The notes beneath the pieces are model-generated. The model had not been told where the DNA came from. It saw nothing but the letters and a program-made list of their open reading frames with translations, and made no database searches. Made by a program: the position numbers and the translations under genes. 64,000 nucleotides of DNA from Chondrosia reniformis (Eukaryota > Porifera > Demospongiae > Chondrillida > Chondrillidae), in the NCBI GenBank assembly GCA_947172415.1, contig OX359194.1, positions 7,388,401 through 7,452,400 of the forward strand, read 5' to 3'. Numbering within the stretch: the first letter of the stretch is position 1; every line of letters begins with the position of its first letter. Positions 12,144-24,700 of this stretch are shown here, in pieces.

Positions 12144-14714
12144 TCATAGAGGTTCTGTCGCAATTGGTTCAATATTCTCTGTGCTCGTTGGCATGACAAC
12201 ATATACTTTTGATTCCTTCAGCTGGAAAAACGTCTTGCTTTCAATGTCATAAAATCTGAGTCCAGTAATCCCCTACATAAGGGAACATTTGAATCACAAC
12301 AGTCAATCAAATACGTACCTCATACATTAGCTACATAAACATGTCAATACACAAGAATATCATACCTGTAAACCAGGCTTTATGGGAACGAGTGTAAACT
12401 CAATCTCTCTTCTTTGTTTGGGTCTTAATTCTCCTACATCCTGGGTGAAATGTAAGAGTTTGTAAATCTCTGCAGTGCACATAAAACAGTCACACATGTA
12501 CCTTTCCACTGACACCACTCCACAGGATGCCTGCTTCTTTATTCTCAAACAGGAACCGCAACTTCATCATTTTTTTGCTGGAAAATATGTTGGAGATAAA
12601 CAAGTAAATGAACAAGGACATGAATCACAAACCTGAGGTTCTTTAGTAAACAAGTTATTTTGAAAGGCTTTTCAATCTCCACAGTTCCCGGAGAAGAGGA
12701 CACTTGAGCTAGGAGGTCACCAGTTCTGTCCACCTTTGATGGGAAAACAGTGGGTGATAATTAGAAGGACTACTTGATATACTGCAAGTAGCCAATCAGA
12801 TCCCAAGCTTAGGGGCAGTTCCCTAAGCTAAGATCAGGGAATCTCCCCTTTTCAATTCTACCTGTGAAACACCCACTACATTAACTACATTATATTTATA
12901 GAAAGAGGTATTTTTGATGTTTATGAGAAGTAAGCGCTTCTCTGGAAGGCTTCTAGAAGGTTAACCGTCTAACCTTTATTGTCATGTTAGATGTCTGTAT
13001 TCGACCTCTTTCTCCATATGCAGATAACCAGGTGATGTCCACCCTACCGATTACAATAGACGTATAGTTCTAAATGTAACAATAATAGAGATATTGCAGT
13101 TACTGTGGTCACATGCAAGTCACATGACCCTTACCCGACCATCCTTTGCTGAAACTGGATCTGGCCAAACGGCTGGAGTTATCCTAAATAATTGCTGCCT
13201 AGTATCACGGGGTTTTACCCATTTGTTCACACCAAACACACTTGTACTGTATGGAGAGAAGTAGGAAGTTTCAAAATTAATTCTATAGAACGTCCACTTG
13301 GTTATTGTACTCTGTATTGGCTTCATCAAGGTAGTCCTGGAGCACCACTGTGCAGCCTTCAGCAGGTAGGACTACAAAGTGGTCTATTACAATGGGCATA
13401 TTCATCAGGTTCTCAATCTGAAACTCAAACAATATGTCTCCTTCCTGACAACAAAGAGAGTAGAGTAGGTCGGGTGACAGAGGAGATGGAATAAGAGCAT
13501 ACATACCTCCTGCACAACTCGGTTCTTGGTCTTTACATCTATGGGCTTTAATATCTAAGGTAGATATACACGTCAGTCAGCTCTCTCCTGCTTATAAATG
13601 TCCAACATAGTCTTCTACAATTTGTAAGTCAACAACATTTGGATTTGAGGACTCACAGAGAGTCGAAAGGTCTTTCTGATCAGTGCCTCTTCACCAGTCT
13701 GATGTATATAGCTCACGGCCACAGAGAGAGTGTGATCCTCCATGGAACGAATCTCATGTGACACAACCTTCTCGATAGCGCCTCCGCTGTCCAAGTGAGA
13801 CGTGACTTGCGGAGACAGAACAGTAAACTTGTCTGTTGGAGTGAGAAGCTCCACCTGAGGAGGGATGGAGGATTGATCAACACATACAAGGCCTTACGCC
13901 ATGAGAGGGTGGACAACACTTGGAACTTTTGTCAGCGACACAACGACCATTGCTTGCTAATTAAACACAAGTTTCCACAGAACACACAAATCTGTCTCTT
14001 TCACTTACTTTTAACTGCACATCTTTAGCCGTGTTACTGCTCTCGTTCAGAACTATTACTAATGCATTAAATGATTCACCCAGATACATCTTCCTGCAGA
14101 ATGAGTCCATTTTAAAATAAGCAACCTACATCCGCTGACATCCACTTATATCTACCTACATCTACCCATCTATCTAATATACCTACATATACCCTGTGCC
14201 CCTTAACCAGGAATTAGTGCAACTGACTGCAGGTTAACAACTGTTTAGGATGCAGATGAGCAATTGTTCCATTGAAGCTAACATTGTGGCACTGACCCAA
14301 TCAACCTGGGGAGCTGTAGAGCCATCCCCGGCTGTACACCCGACAACTCCTCCACTACTCTAAAGTCACCTCTCTGTTTGTCTTGTAACGCTTTACCTAA
14401 AGAGACACAAAGTTACTGAACAGTATCTGATGTCAGAAGTATCTACGGCTTAAGAAAACAGTATCTAGACTAACCTGCAATATCCATATCTTCTGAATAC
14501 ACATTTACATGCTCTTGGAAAGTAGGCTTCGTCAATCGCATTACTGCAAATCACAAAAGGAACAATCACGATTGATTCTAGGTAAGCATTTCGCATCCAG
14601 CGGTTCTGTGATAATAATACCTTTAATTCCAAGGATTTCCGACGGCTTTACTGGTTGAACAGTTGCTCCTGCATTAGGAGGATATTGACTTGAAGGTCTC
14701 CTGTCGACGTCCAT
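12144..14714 (-). CDS. TRAPPC13: TRAPPC13, TRAPP complex subunit 13
   Basis: Thirteen exons (minus): 14621-14714, 14475-14543, 14306-14396, 14009-14093, 13657-13854, 13507-13554, 13311-13444, 13135-13246, 12974-13069, 12633-12733, 12502-12577, 12366-12467, 12144-12272; 444 aa. Every phase closes. Family blocks: KVMRLTKPTF-like start (VMRLTKPTFQEHV), YLGESFNALVIVLNES, HEIRSMEDHTLSVAVSYIHQTGEE, ILKPIDVKTKNRV, KPRDTRQQLFRI, IVIGRVDITW followed by GERGRIQTS, and FKITCLLKN. TRAPPC13 is a peripheral, Ig-like-fold subunit of metazoan TRAPP III, a Rab1/Ypt1 exchange factor in ER-Golgi traffic and autophagy. The acceptor of exon 12 is placed at CAGAG to keep frame. Head-to-head with FAM98, 117 bp between ATGs. 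Confidence 0.92.
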
Positions 14715-14831
14715 TTTGTAATGACGGCTTACATTCGAAGTATGCGGATATGAAAAAGAAAAAAAAGAAGATTTTTCTATAGAAAAAAGGAATAAAAAAG
14801 AAATATCAAATCTTGTAGGAGATCGACCAGA
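14715..14831. promoter_or_regulatory. Bidirectional promoter interval TRAPPC13 / FAM98
   Basis: 117 bp between opposing start codons. An A-rich stretch (14752-14815 on the plus strand) and no clear TATA box. It must supply both promoters and both 5'UTRs unless further non-coding exons exist. Confidence 0.6.
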
Positions 14832-17800
14832 ATGGCTACCGTTCCTTCAGTTACTGACAATGTGCTGGAGTATCTTAGGACCTTGGGTTACGAGGGAGAA
14901 TTGTTAAATTTGGAAACTTTAGAAAAAGAAGTTAAAGACGGAATTTTATCAAAAGAATATGTAGACATTGTATGTACCATATGCAATGAAATTAAAGAAC
15001 TCTACCATTTGGAAGAAGCTGTCACGATCCCCAGCGGTCCTGAAGACGAGCAGACATTCAATCTCGAGCTAAAGGCTTTCCTTAGGGAGCTGGGGTGTGG
15101 ATATAGCAGTCTGGTTACCGACAGAGAAGCACTAAAACTGCCGAACAATAGAATGCTATTGCTAAGTTACATACTCTCAGAGGTCATGTCGGCTCGTATA
15201 ACTAAGGGAAAGAATTCTGGAAAGTCTACAAAGTCTCTCATTCCCAAAGATCCTGTTGGATACAATCTCTCTAGACTGATTCAGTTTTATGGTCTATCTG
15301 TTCCACCACCTAGTGTATCAACAAAGAATGTCATGCTACGACTCATTGCCAAGGTAAATAATATTCATTAGAAGTACATGTTTATTGTCAAGCTGAAGAG
15401 TGTGCCAGCAAGCGAGGCTTTTTAATGTATTCCCTATGTTTGTGTGTTTAATTCCTAGTCTCAAATAGAATAGCAGTTATTCAGTGGTATAGCTAGCTAT
15501 GTGGTAGAAGGTACAGTCCTGGCTTGTAAGGCTGTATGTAGGTAGGTAGGTAGGTAGGTAGGTAGGTAGGTAGGTAGGTAGGTAGGTAGGTAGGTAGGTA
15601 GGTAGGGGTAGGTAGGTAGGTAGGTAGGGGTAGGTAGGTAGGTAGGTAGGGGTAGGTAGGTAGGTAGGTAGGTAGGTAGGTAGGTAGGTAGGTAGGTAGG
15701 TAGGTAGGTAGGTAGGTAGGGGTAGGTAGGTAGGTAGGTAGGTAGGGGTAGGTAGGTAGGTAGGGGTAGGTAGGTAGGTAGGGGTAGGTAGGTAGGTAGG
15801 TAGGTAGGTAGGTAGGTAGGTAGGGGTAGGTAGGTAGGTAGGTAGGTAGGTAGGGGTAGGTAGGTAGGTAGGTAGGTAGGTAGGTAGGTAGGTAGGTAGG
15901 TAGGTAGGTAGGTAGGTAGGTAGGTAGGTAGGTAGGGGTAGGTAGGTAGGTAGGGGTAGGTAGGTAGGTAGGTAGGGGTAGGTAGGTAGGTAGGTAGGGG
16001 TAGGTAGGTAGGTAGGTAGGGGTAGGTAGGTAGGTAGGGGTAGGTAGGTAGGTAGGGGTAGGTAGGTAGGTAGGGGTAGGTAGGTAGGTAGGTAGGGGTA
16101 GGTAGGTAGGTAGGGGTAGGTAGGTAGGTAGGGGTAGGTAGGTAGGTAGGTAGGTAGGTAGGGGTAGGTAGGTAGGTAGGGGTAGGTAGGTAGGTAGGTA
16201 GGTAGGGGTAGGTAGGTAGGTAGGTAGGGGTAGGTAGGTAGGTAGGTAGGGGTAGGTAGGTAGGTAGGTAGGGGTAGGTAGGTAGGTAGGGGTAGGTAGG
16301 TAGGTAGGTAGGTAGGTAGGGGTAGGTAGGTAGGTAGGTAGGGGTAGGTAGGGGTAGGTAGGTAGGTAGGTAGGGGTAGGTAGGTAGGTAGGTAGGGGTA
16401 GGTAGGTAGGTAGGGGTAGGTAGGTAGGTAGGGGTAGGTAGGTAGGTAGGTAGGGGTAGGTAGGGGTAGGTAGGTAGGTAGGGGTAGGTAGGTAGGTAGG
16501 TAGGTAGGTAGGTAGGGGTAGGTAGGTAGGTAGGTAGGTAGGTAGGTAGGTAGGTAGGGGTAGGTAGGTAGGGGTAGGTAGGTAGGTAGGTAGGGGTAGG
16601 TAGGGGTAGGTAGGTAGGTAGGGGTAGGTAGGTAGGTAGGGGTAGGTAGGGGTAGGTAGGTAGGTAGGGGTAGGTAGGTAGGTAGGTAGGTAGGTAGTAG
16701 GTAGGTAGGGGTAGGTAGGTAGGTAGGTAGGGGTAGGTAGGTAGGGGTAGGTAGGTAGGTAGGGGTAGGTAGGTAGGTAGGGGTAGGTAGGGGTAGGTAG
16801 GTAGGTAGGGGTAGGTAGGTAGGTAGGGGTAGGTAGGTAGGTAGGGGTAGGTAGGTAGGTAGGGGTAGGTAGGGGTAGGTAGGTAGGTAGGTAGGGGTAG
16901 GTAGGTAGGTAGGGGTAGGTAGGTAGGTAGGGGTAGGTAGGTAGGTAGGTAGGGGTAGGTAGGGGTAGGTAGGTAGGTAGGGGTAGGTAGGTAGGTAGGG
17001 GTAGGTAGGTAGGTAGGGGTAGGTAGGTAGGTAGGGGTAGGTAGGGGTAGGTAGGTAGGTAGGGGTAGGAGGTAGGTAGGTAGGTAGGTAGGTAGGTAGG
17101 TAGGTAGGGGTAGGTAGGTAGGTAGGTAGGTAGGTAGGTAGGTAGGTAGGTAGGTAGGTAGGGGTAGGTAGGTAGGGGTAGGTAGGTAGGTAGGTAGGTA
17201 GGGGTAGGTAGGTAGGGGTAGGTAGGTAGGTAGGTAGGGGTAGGTAGGTAGGGGTAGGTAGGTAGGTAGGGGTAGGTAGGTAGGTAGGTAGGGGTAGGTA
17301 GGTAGGGGTAGGAGGTAGGTAGGTAGGTAGGTAGGTAGGTAGGTAGGGGTAGGTAGGTAGGTAGGTAGGTAGGTAGGTAGGTAGGTAGGTAGGTAGGTAG
17401 GGGTAGGTAGGTAGGGGTAGGTAGGTAGGTAGGTAGGGGTAGGTAGGTAGGGGTAGGTAGGTAGGTAGGGGTAGGTAGGTAGGTAGGGGTAGGTAGGTAG
17501 GTAGGTAGGTAGGTAGGTAGGTAGGAAGGTAGGTAGGTAGGTAGGTAGGTAGGTAGGTAGGTAGGTAGGTAGGTAGGTAGGGGTAGGTAGGTAGGTAGGG
17601 GTAGGTAGGGGTAGGTAGGTAGGTAGGTAGGTAGGTAGGGGTAGGTAGGTAGGGGTAGGTAGGTAGGGGTAGGTAGGTAGGTAGGTAGGGGTAGGTAGGT
17701 AGGGGTAGGTAGGTAGGGGTAGGTAGGTAGGGGTAGGTAGGTAGGTAGGTAGGGTAGGTAGGTAGGGGTAGGTAGGTAGGGGTAGGTAGGTAGGTAGGGG

Positions 17801-20800
17801 TAGGTAGGTAGGGGTAGGTAGGTAGGGGTAGGTAGGTAGGTAGGTAGGGGTAGGTAGGTAGGTAGGGGTAGGTAGGTAGGGGTAGGTAGGTAGGTAGGGG
17901 TAGGTAGGTAGGGGTAGGTAGGTAGGTAGGTAGGGGTAGGTAGGTAGGGGTAGGTAGGTAGGGGTAGGTAGGTAGGGGTAGGTAGGTAGGTAGGTAGGGG
18001 TAGGTAGGTAGGTAGGGGTAGGTAGGTAGGGGTAGGTAGGTAGGTAGGGGTAGGTAGGTAGGGGTAGGTAGGTAGGGGTAGGTAGGTAGGTAGGTAGGGG
18101 TAGGTAGGTAGGTAGGGGTAGGTAGGTAGGTAGGTAGGTAGGTAGGTAGGTAGGTAGGTAGGTAGGTAGGTAGGTAGGTAGGTAGGTAGGGGTAGGTAGG
18201 TAGGTAGGTAGGTAGGTAGGTAGGTAGGTAGGTAGGTAGGGGTAGGTAGGTAGGTAGGTAGGTAGGTAGGTAGGTAGGGGTAGGTAGGTAGGGGTAGGTA
18301 GGTAGGTAGGTAGGGGTATGTAGGTAGGGTAGGTAGGTAGGTAGGGGTAGGTAGGTAGGGGTAGGTAGGTAGGGGTAGGTAGGTAGGTAGGTAGGGGTAG
18401 GTAGGTAGGTAGGGGTAGGTAGGTAGGGGTAGGTAGGTAGGGGTAGGTAGGTAGGTAGGGGTAGGTAGGTAGGTAGGTAGGTAGGTAGGTAGGTAGGTAG
18501 GTAGGTAGGTAGGTAGGGGTAGGTAGGTAGGGGTAGGTAGGTAGGGGTAGGTAGGTAGGGGTAGGTAGGTAGGGGTAGGTAGGTAGGGGTAGGTAGGTAG
18601 GTAGGGGTAGGTAGGTAGGTAGGTAGGTAGGGTAGGTAGGTAGGGGTAGGTAGGTAGGGGTAGGTAGGTAGGGGTAGGTAGGTAGGTAGGTAGGGGTAGG
18701 TAGGTAGGTAGGGTAGGTAGGGGTTGGTAGGGGTAGGTAGGGGTAGGTAGGTAGGTAGGGGTAGGTAGGTAGGGGTAGGTATGTAGGTAGGGGTAGGTAG
18801 GTAAGGGTAGGTAGGTAGGTAGGTAGGTAGGTAGGTAGGGGTAGGTAGGTAGGTAGGGGTAGGTAGGGGTAGGTAGGTAGGTAGGGGTAGGTAGGGGTAG
18901 GTAGGTAGGTAGGTAGGTAGGTAGGGGTAGGTAGGTAGGGGTAGGTAGGTAGGTAGGTAGGGGTAGGTAGGTAGGTAGGGGTAGGTAGGTAGGTAGGTAG
19001 GTAGGGTAGGTAGGTAGGGGTAGGTAGGTAGGTAGGTAGGTAGGTAGGTAGGGGTAGGTAGGGGTAGGTAGGTAGGTAGGGGTAGGTAGGTAGGTAGGTA
19101 GGGGTAGGTAGGTAGGTAGGTAGGTAGGGGTAGGTAGGTAGGTAGGTAGGGGTAGGTAGGTAGGGGTAGGTAGGGGTAGGTAGGTAGGTAGGTAGGGGTA
19201 GGTAGGTAGGTAGGTAGGTAGGTAGGGGTAGGTAGGTAGGGGTAGGTAGGTAGGGGTAGGTAGGTAGGGGTAGGTAGGTAGGGGTAAGTAGGTAGGGGTA
19301 GGTAGGTAGGGGTAGGTAGGTAGGTAGGTAGGGGTAGGTAGGGGTAGGTAGGTAGGTAGGTAGGGTAGGTAGGTAGGGGTAGGTAGGTAGGTAGGTAGGG
19401 GTAGGTAGGTAGGTAGGGGTAGGTAGGGTAGGTAGGTAGGGGTAGGTAGGTAGGTAGGTAGGGGTAGGTATGTACCAGATCAACAGATGTACACACCTTG
19501 TCCTGTATTGCTCTAATTGGCTAGGTATTTGTCTTCCTTCCGTAGACCAAAGAGAGATTGGGGGAACTCCCTGAACTGGAGAGGGGGAAGCTGTTAGATG
19601 GAATGGTCAAGCAGCCGCTCTCTGAAGTACAGTGGGCTGATCTAGATAAGATTAATGAGAAACTGACGCAAGAATATGCAATGAGAAGAGAGATGCTTTT
19701 GAAAAGGGCAGATGTGACAGTGCGGTCATTCACCTGGTCTGACAAAATTAAAGTGAGTAAAATCTCTGAACATTGATCCAAATGAGAATATACTGAATTG
19801 AGATATGCTCTGTGGAGAATTACAATTAATGAGATTATTGTGGCCAAATGAGCTGATCTTTAAGAATTAGTACAAAAAGAAGTTTTAGCCAGCCACACTC
19901 CCTGTTACCAGCCCCTCCCACACTCCCTGTTACCAGCCCCTCTCAAACTCCCTGTTACCAGCCCCTCCCACACTCCCTGTTACCAGCCCCTCCCACACTC
20001 CCTGTTACCAGCCCCTCCCACACTCCCTGTTACCAGCCCCTCTCAAACTCCCTGTTACCAGCCCCTCTCACACTCCCTGTTACCAGCCCCTCCCACACTC
20101 CCTGTTACCAGCCCCTCCCACACTCCCTGTTACCAGCCCCTCTCACACTCCCTGTTACCAGCCCCTCCCACACTCCCTGTTACCAGCCCCTCCCACACTT
20201 CCTGTTACCAGCCCCTCTCACACTCCCTGTTACCAGCCCCTCTCACACTCCCTGTTACCAGCCCCTCCCACACTCCCTGTTACCAGCCCCTCTCAAACTC
20301 CCTGTTACCAGCCCCTCCCACACTCCCTGTTACCAGCCCCTCCCACACTCCCTGTTACCAGCCCCTCTCAAACTCCCTGTTACCAGCCCCTCTCACACTC
20401 CCTGTTACCAGCCCCTCCCACACTCCCTGTTACCAGCCCCTCCCACACTCCCTGTTACCAGCCCCTCCCACACTCCCTGTTACCAGCCCCTCCCACACTC
20501 CCTGTTACCAGCCCCCCTTATGTTTTCCTACTCTTCAGGGAAAAGAAGATTCTTTTGAACAACTACTTGAAGAACATAAACGAAACATGCCAGTTACAGC
20601 ACCCGTTGACATATCGAGAGTACTTGCAGCCAGAGCAGACCTGGCAGTGGTAGAGGGACCAGCTAGCGACAACAAGAGGTCGGCAGTCACAAATGTCTCT
20701 TTGAATAAGATACTGGTTGGCAAGGTAACTGTATGGGTAATCAGTAGTGTATATACAGCGGGATCTGCATAGTCCAGCTGCCATTCAGACCGAGTGAAGT

Positions 20801-21571
20801 GTCACAATTTGGAACCTCCATATGTATGCAAATAATGCTGCAGGGCTGTATGCAAAACTTGGGACCAGAGAGGGCTAAATGAAAATTTTCAAAATATAGG
20901 GGGGGGGGGGCATTTCTCTATGCAGCCCTGATATTACTATACTTGAATTGTAGAAGATAATTTGTGATATCACTATCCTGGTTTAGTATTTGGCTTTACC
21001 CAGACACTGCACAATACCATATGGTGTACAATATGGTACAATGTAATTACATACTGATACATGAGTGGGTGTTCAAAAAGAGTTAACTCAATGGCAGTCA
21101 CTTTCATGTGAGTTACTTGTGGTCATAGGTGCCTGATAGAGGTGGTCGTCCTGGTGATATTGCTCAAGCTTCCATGCCATCATTCAAGCGGCGGGAGGCC
21201 CCAAAGGAGCAGAGAAGCGGTCAGTGAAACAGCCAACCTCGACATGTATATGATGATACGGCAGTGCTTATTCCTTAGGTGGATTCAATAAGCAGGCTGG
21301 TGGCGGACAGCGGGTGCAAGGTGGTGAGTAATTTACCTGACCACTCATTATCCACTTCTGCCATCTTTAATGCCATTTTCTGTTAGGTTGGTCTGGCCAG
21401 GGAGGACAGGGTAAAAAGGGTGGAGGGGGAGGTGGGCATGGCAAAGGTAAAGGTGGACGTGGGGGCAGAGCACCTGGGCGTGGCGGTAAAGGGGGAGGGC
21501 AGTGGTCCAGACAGACCTCCTGGGATCCATTGCAAAACAAGGCTCAAGAAGACAGTGGACTTTATAGTTAA
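14832..21571 (+). CDS. FAM98: FAM98 family protein (tRNA-ligase complex subunit)
   Basis: Six exons: 14832-15353, 19546-19752, 20539-20724, 21129-21219, 21279-21323, 21387-21571; 411 aa, phases consistent. Exon 1 encodes the FAM98 N-terminal domain ([42 protein letters not shown]). Exon 2 encodes the conserved [20 protein letters not shown] and SFTWSDKIK; exon 3 [12 protein letters not shown] and NKILVGK; exon 4 [11 protein letters not shown]. The C-terminus is Gly/Lys/Arg-rich ([18 protein letters not shown]), an RGG-type RNA-binding tail, ending DSGLYS. Human FAM98A/B work with RTCB, DDX1 and RTRAF in tRNA splicing and RNA transport, and with PRMT1. Intron 1 (4.2 kb) is almost entirely a TAGG array and intron 2 carries a 25-bp minisatellite, yet the splice sites are clean. 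Paralog A, B or C cannot be assigned. Confidence 0.93.
15534..19470 (+). repeat. 3.9 kb TAGG satellite in FAM98 intron 1
   Basis: Nearly pure TAGG tetramers, interrupted by extra GG giving GGGG at variable spacing (commonly every 2-6 tetramers). Rare variants: TAGGAGG (near 17069 and 17311), AAGG (17525), TTGG (18724), TATG (18318, 18781) and GTAAG (near 18802, 19285). The two TAGGAGG markers are about 242 bp apart with similar surroundings, and other segments recur at 100-140 bp, so there is higher-order duplication. The sense transcript is UAGG-rich and G-rich. The antisense strand is free of stops in two frames purely because of the repeat. Confidence 0.97.
19893..20518 (+). repeat. 25-bp minisatellite in FAM98 intron 2
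   Basis: About 25 tandem copies of CACTCCCTGTTACCAGCCCC plus TCCCA or TCTCA. Copies differ mainly at two positions (C/T and C/A). The array ends about 20 bp before the exon 3 acceptor, so its pyrimidine-rich strand is continuous with the polypyrimidine tract. Confidence 0.95.
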
Positions 21572-21776
21572 TGGAGTAGATAAAGCTTTAGCTGGCACAA
21601 CTGTACTGCTCACGATAATTGTTTATAACGATAATACAAAAATGGAAAGAGTCGATATATTGGCCTAGGTATTTAATCACGTGATGTACGTAAACTATTA
21701 AGAATAGGCCGATTTCTTTTGTTTTTGCTTGGAGAGATAGATTTCTTTTAGTTGTTCTTTATTTAAGTGACACAGA

Positions 21777-24700
21777 ATGTCACACGACTACAGGGGCCGC
21801 GTCCTTGTAGTTGCCTTCTTATCTCTGACTATTGTGTGGTCGGTAGCCGTTGGTTTTGATGCGACGGACGGATCGCTCTGTGAAGACCATTGTGGGAAGA
21901 CCTTTCCAGTTCACACGTACCCAGAGGTAAATCTAACAACAGTACACTGTAATGATGTAAGGATAGTGTTGTTTATAAAGAGAACATGATATAGTTATTT
22001 TTGTCAAAGTTCCTTTCTCTGGTAGCTGTTTTAGATAAAGGTGTGAAACAACGTTTCGAGTGTATAATACCTTTATCTATCTTTCCATTTATTCCAGCAG
22101 CCCCCAAAACTGGCTGCTTGTGAAAGAGGATGTCGAATGCTTCAAATAGAAAATCTACTCTCCAGTACCCCTCAGAGTAACTCAACTGAATGTTTATATG
22201 GTGAGCCGATTTTACACATCTATCAGCAGATACATAAGGTTCATAAGTATCTTTAACCACTCGCTTCTTCCATATAAATGCTGAATTGTTGTGAATAAGG
22301 TTTATAGTACTTATATGTTTACTGTACATTGCTGATAACTCTCAAATCATTACATTAAGACATCAATTTGAGTGTGTAACTGAAACATTGGGACATGCAT
22401 ACTTACACACTCTTGAACTAACTCAATTGTTCTCCTTGAGGTTGGTCATGCTAGTCTGGTGTGCCAGACCTTACTTCCACTGGTTGGTATACAAGTACAG
22501 GAGATAATGCATGGAAGCCATATATCAGTCGAATGAATGTACATGTACTAATTCAATCATTGTAGAGGTTCTACTGATTTAGATTTTTGTTAGATACTTT
22601 AATCTTTGCTATGAGTGACATTGGTTGGCTTTATTATAATCTATATTTTTCAATCCTCCTCAGGATGTGATAGTGCCTACTTGAAAGATGGTGATTTAAA
22701 GTTTGCCTGCCGTGTTGGTTGTCAGGCCGATTTATCAAAGAAAATGCAAACTGTAAGGAAATCGAACCAACGCAGGTTCATTATTATAGTTGCCAAAGAA
22801 CTTCCAGAACTGTTTCTATCTTTGGGATATAGTTGTGGTTTTCCTCATATATGCTAATCTTATTCACCATTTATATTATATTAATACGCCTCAGTTGGCC
22901 ATCTGAAATGTTGTGTTGCTTTGTGACAGGTGGAGGAGGACGTGTGGGTGTTTTATCAGTTCAATGAAATGGAATTTCTAAAGAAGTTAGTTAATATGCT
23001 GGATTGGAAAGAGGAAGGCTCGATAACAGTAGCTGATGGAATGAATGTCATTGTAGTAAGTTTGCACATCCAGCCAAAATATTTTGCTGTACTGCCAGAT
23101 GGTGTTCATGTGATGTGAAGTTAGATTCTGCAAAATGAGCACAATATTTATTTTATTTTATTTTACTCTCAAACCTAATTGTAAATACTAAAGATTCCTT
23201 AATGGGTACGTGTTACCTACTGAGGTATCATATGGTGGGTTCCATGTAAGGTAGCCATTTGGCTAATAGGCCCCTCCCACTTAATAATGCATTGAATTGA
23301 AGTTGGCTAGCACTGTAGTGACTGTACCCAAGGTACCTCAGGAGGTAATATGTACCCATTTCCTGCCCAAGGTACCTCAGGAGGTAACATGTACCCATTT
23401 CCTGCCCAAGGTACCTCAGGAGGTAACGTGTACCCATTTCCTGCCCAAGGTACCTCAGGAGGTAACGTGTACCCATTTCCTGCCCAAGGTACCTCAGGAG
23501 GTAACGTGTACCCATTTCCTGCCCAAGGTACCTCAGGAGGTAACGTGTACCCATTTCCTGCCCAAGGTACCTCAGGAGGTAACGTGTACCCATTTCCTGC
23601 CCAAGGTACCTCAGGAGGTAACGTGTACCCATTTCCTGCCCAAGGTACCTCAGGAGGTAATGTGTACCCATTTCCTGCCCAAGGTACCTCAGGAGGTAAC
23701 GTGTACCCATTTCCTGCCCAAGGTACCTCAGGAGGTAACATGTACCCATTTCCTGCCCAAGGTACCTCAGGAGGTAATATGTACCCATTTCCTGCCCAAG
23801 GTACCTCAGGAGGTAATATGTACCCATTTCCTGCCCAAGGTACCTCAGGAGGTAACATGTACCCATTTCCTGCCCAAGGTACCTCAGGAGGTAACGTGTA
23901 CCCATTTTCTGCCCAAGGAATCCTTTTAGTGTGTGTATAGATAAAGGTGTTCTTGTGTCAGAGAGAGAGAGCTATTATTGGCTAACACACTTTTAGCTGA
24001 TGTGTTCAAAGTTGTAATAACTGGTGTATTTAGGCAGTGCTTACATTCCTGATCATTGCATCACTATTTATTGTTTGTAAACCATGACATAGCAATTGTG
24101 ATGCAGGCGCTTGTAAATGTTATTTATAGACTAGCCAAGGGAGTTATGGAGAAAATGTTGATATGGTTGGAATATCCTATCAGTTAAACTTTAAGAATGT
24201 GAGTTAGCATATTTCACTTTTGATGTATATATGTACTAAGTTATTTCAATAGAGAAGGTTGAAGAATAACTTGTTTACAAAACCTTCTCTTAGACACAGT
24301 GTTTCATAGCTGGTACAATTTTAATTGCCATTCAAGCTGAATTGTATTAATAATCTGATATTATGAAACCAACTTTGTGGATTGATTTTCTATTTCAGCC
24401 AATGTTTCAAATCCTATATTGATGTGCGTTTCATTTGATTGTATAGAATCAACCTCTTGAACTAACGTACTCTGAGGTTCATATGTCACAAGAAGGGTCC
24501 AACTTGAAAATTGGGGAAACTAGATTTACAGGTATTGGTAAGTTGACAATCAGTAGAAGGACTGTAAAGTTTTTATTCCACTCTTAGTTGATTATTACAC
24601 ACCCTGCAATAGATTGGTGTTGATGAGAATGATAAAAACGTGACAATAAGTACTAATTGTATACTACATCAGATCCTCATTAAAGTGTAGGCAATACAGA

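Noticed and set aside
15477..19496. Two 1300-residue minus-strand open frames made of Pro-Thr-Tyr-Leu repeats
   Set aside because: They are produced entirely by the TAGG array; frame-independent openness, no unique sequence, and location within a FAM98 intron.
23228..23940. Several overlapping open frames of repeated 13-residue units
   Set aside because: The 39-bp tandem repeat leaves multiple frames open on both strands; it sits in TMEM59 intron 4.
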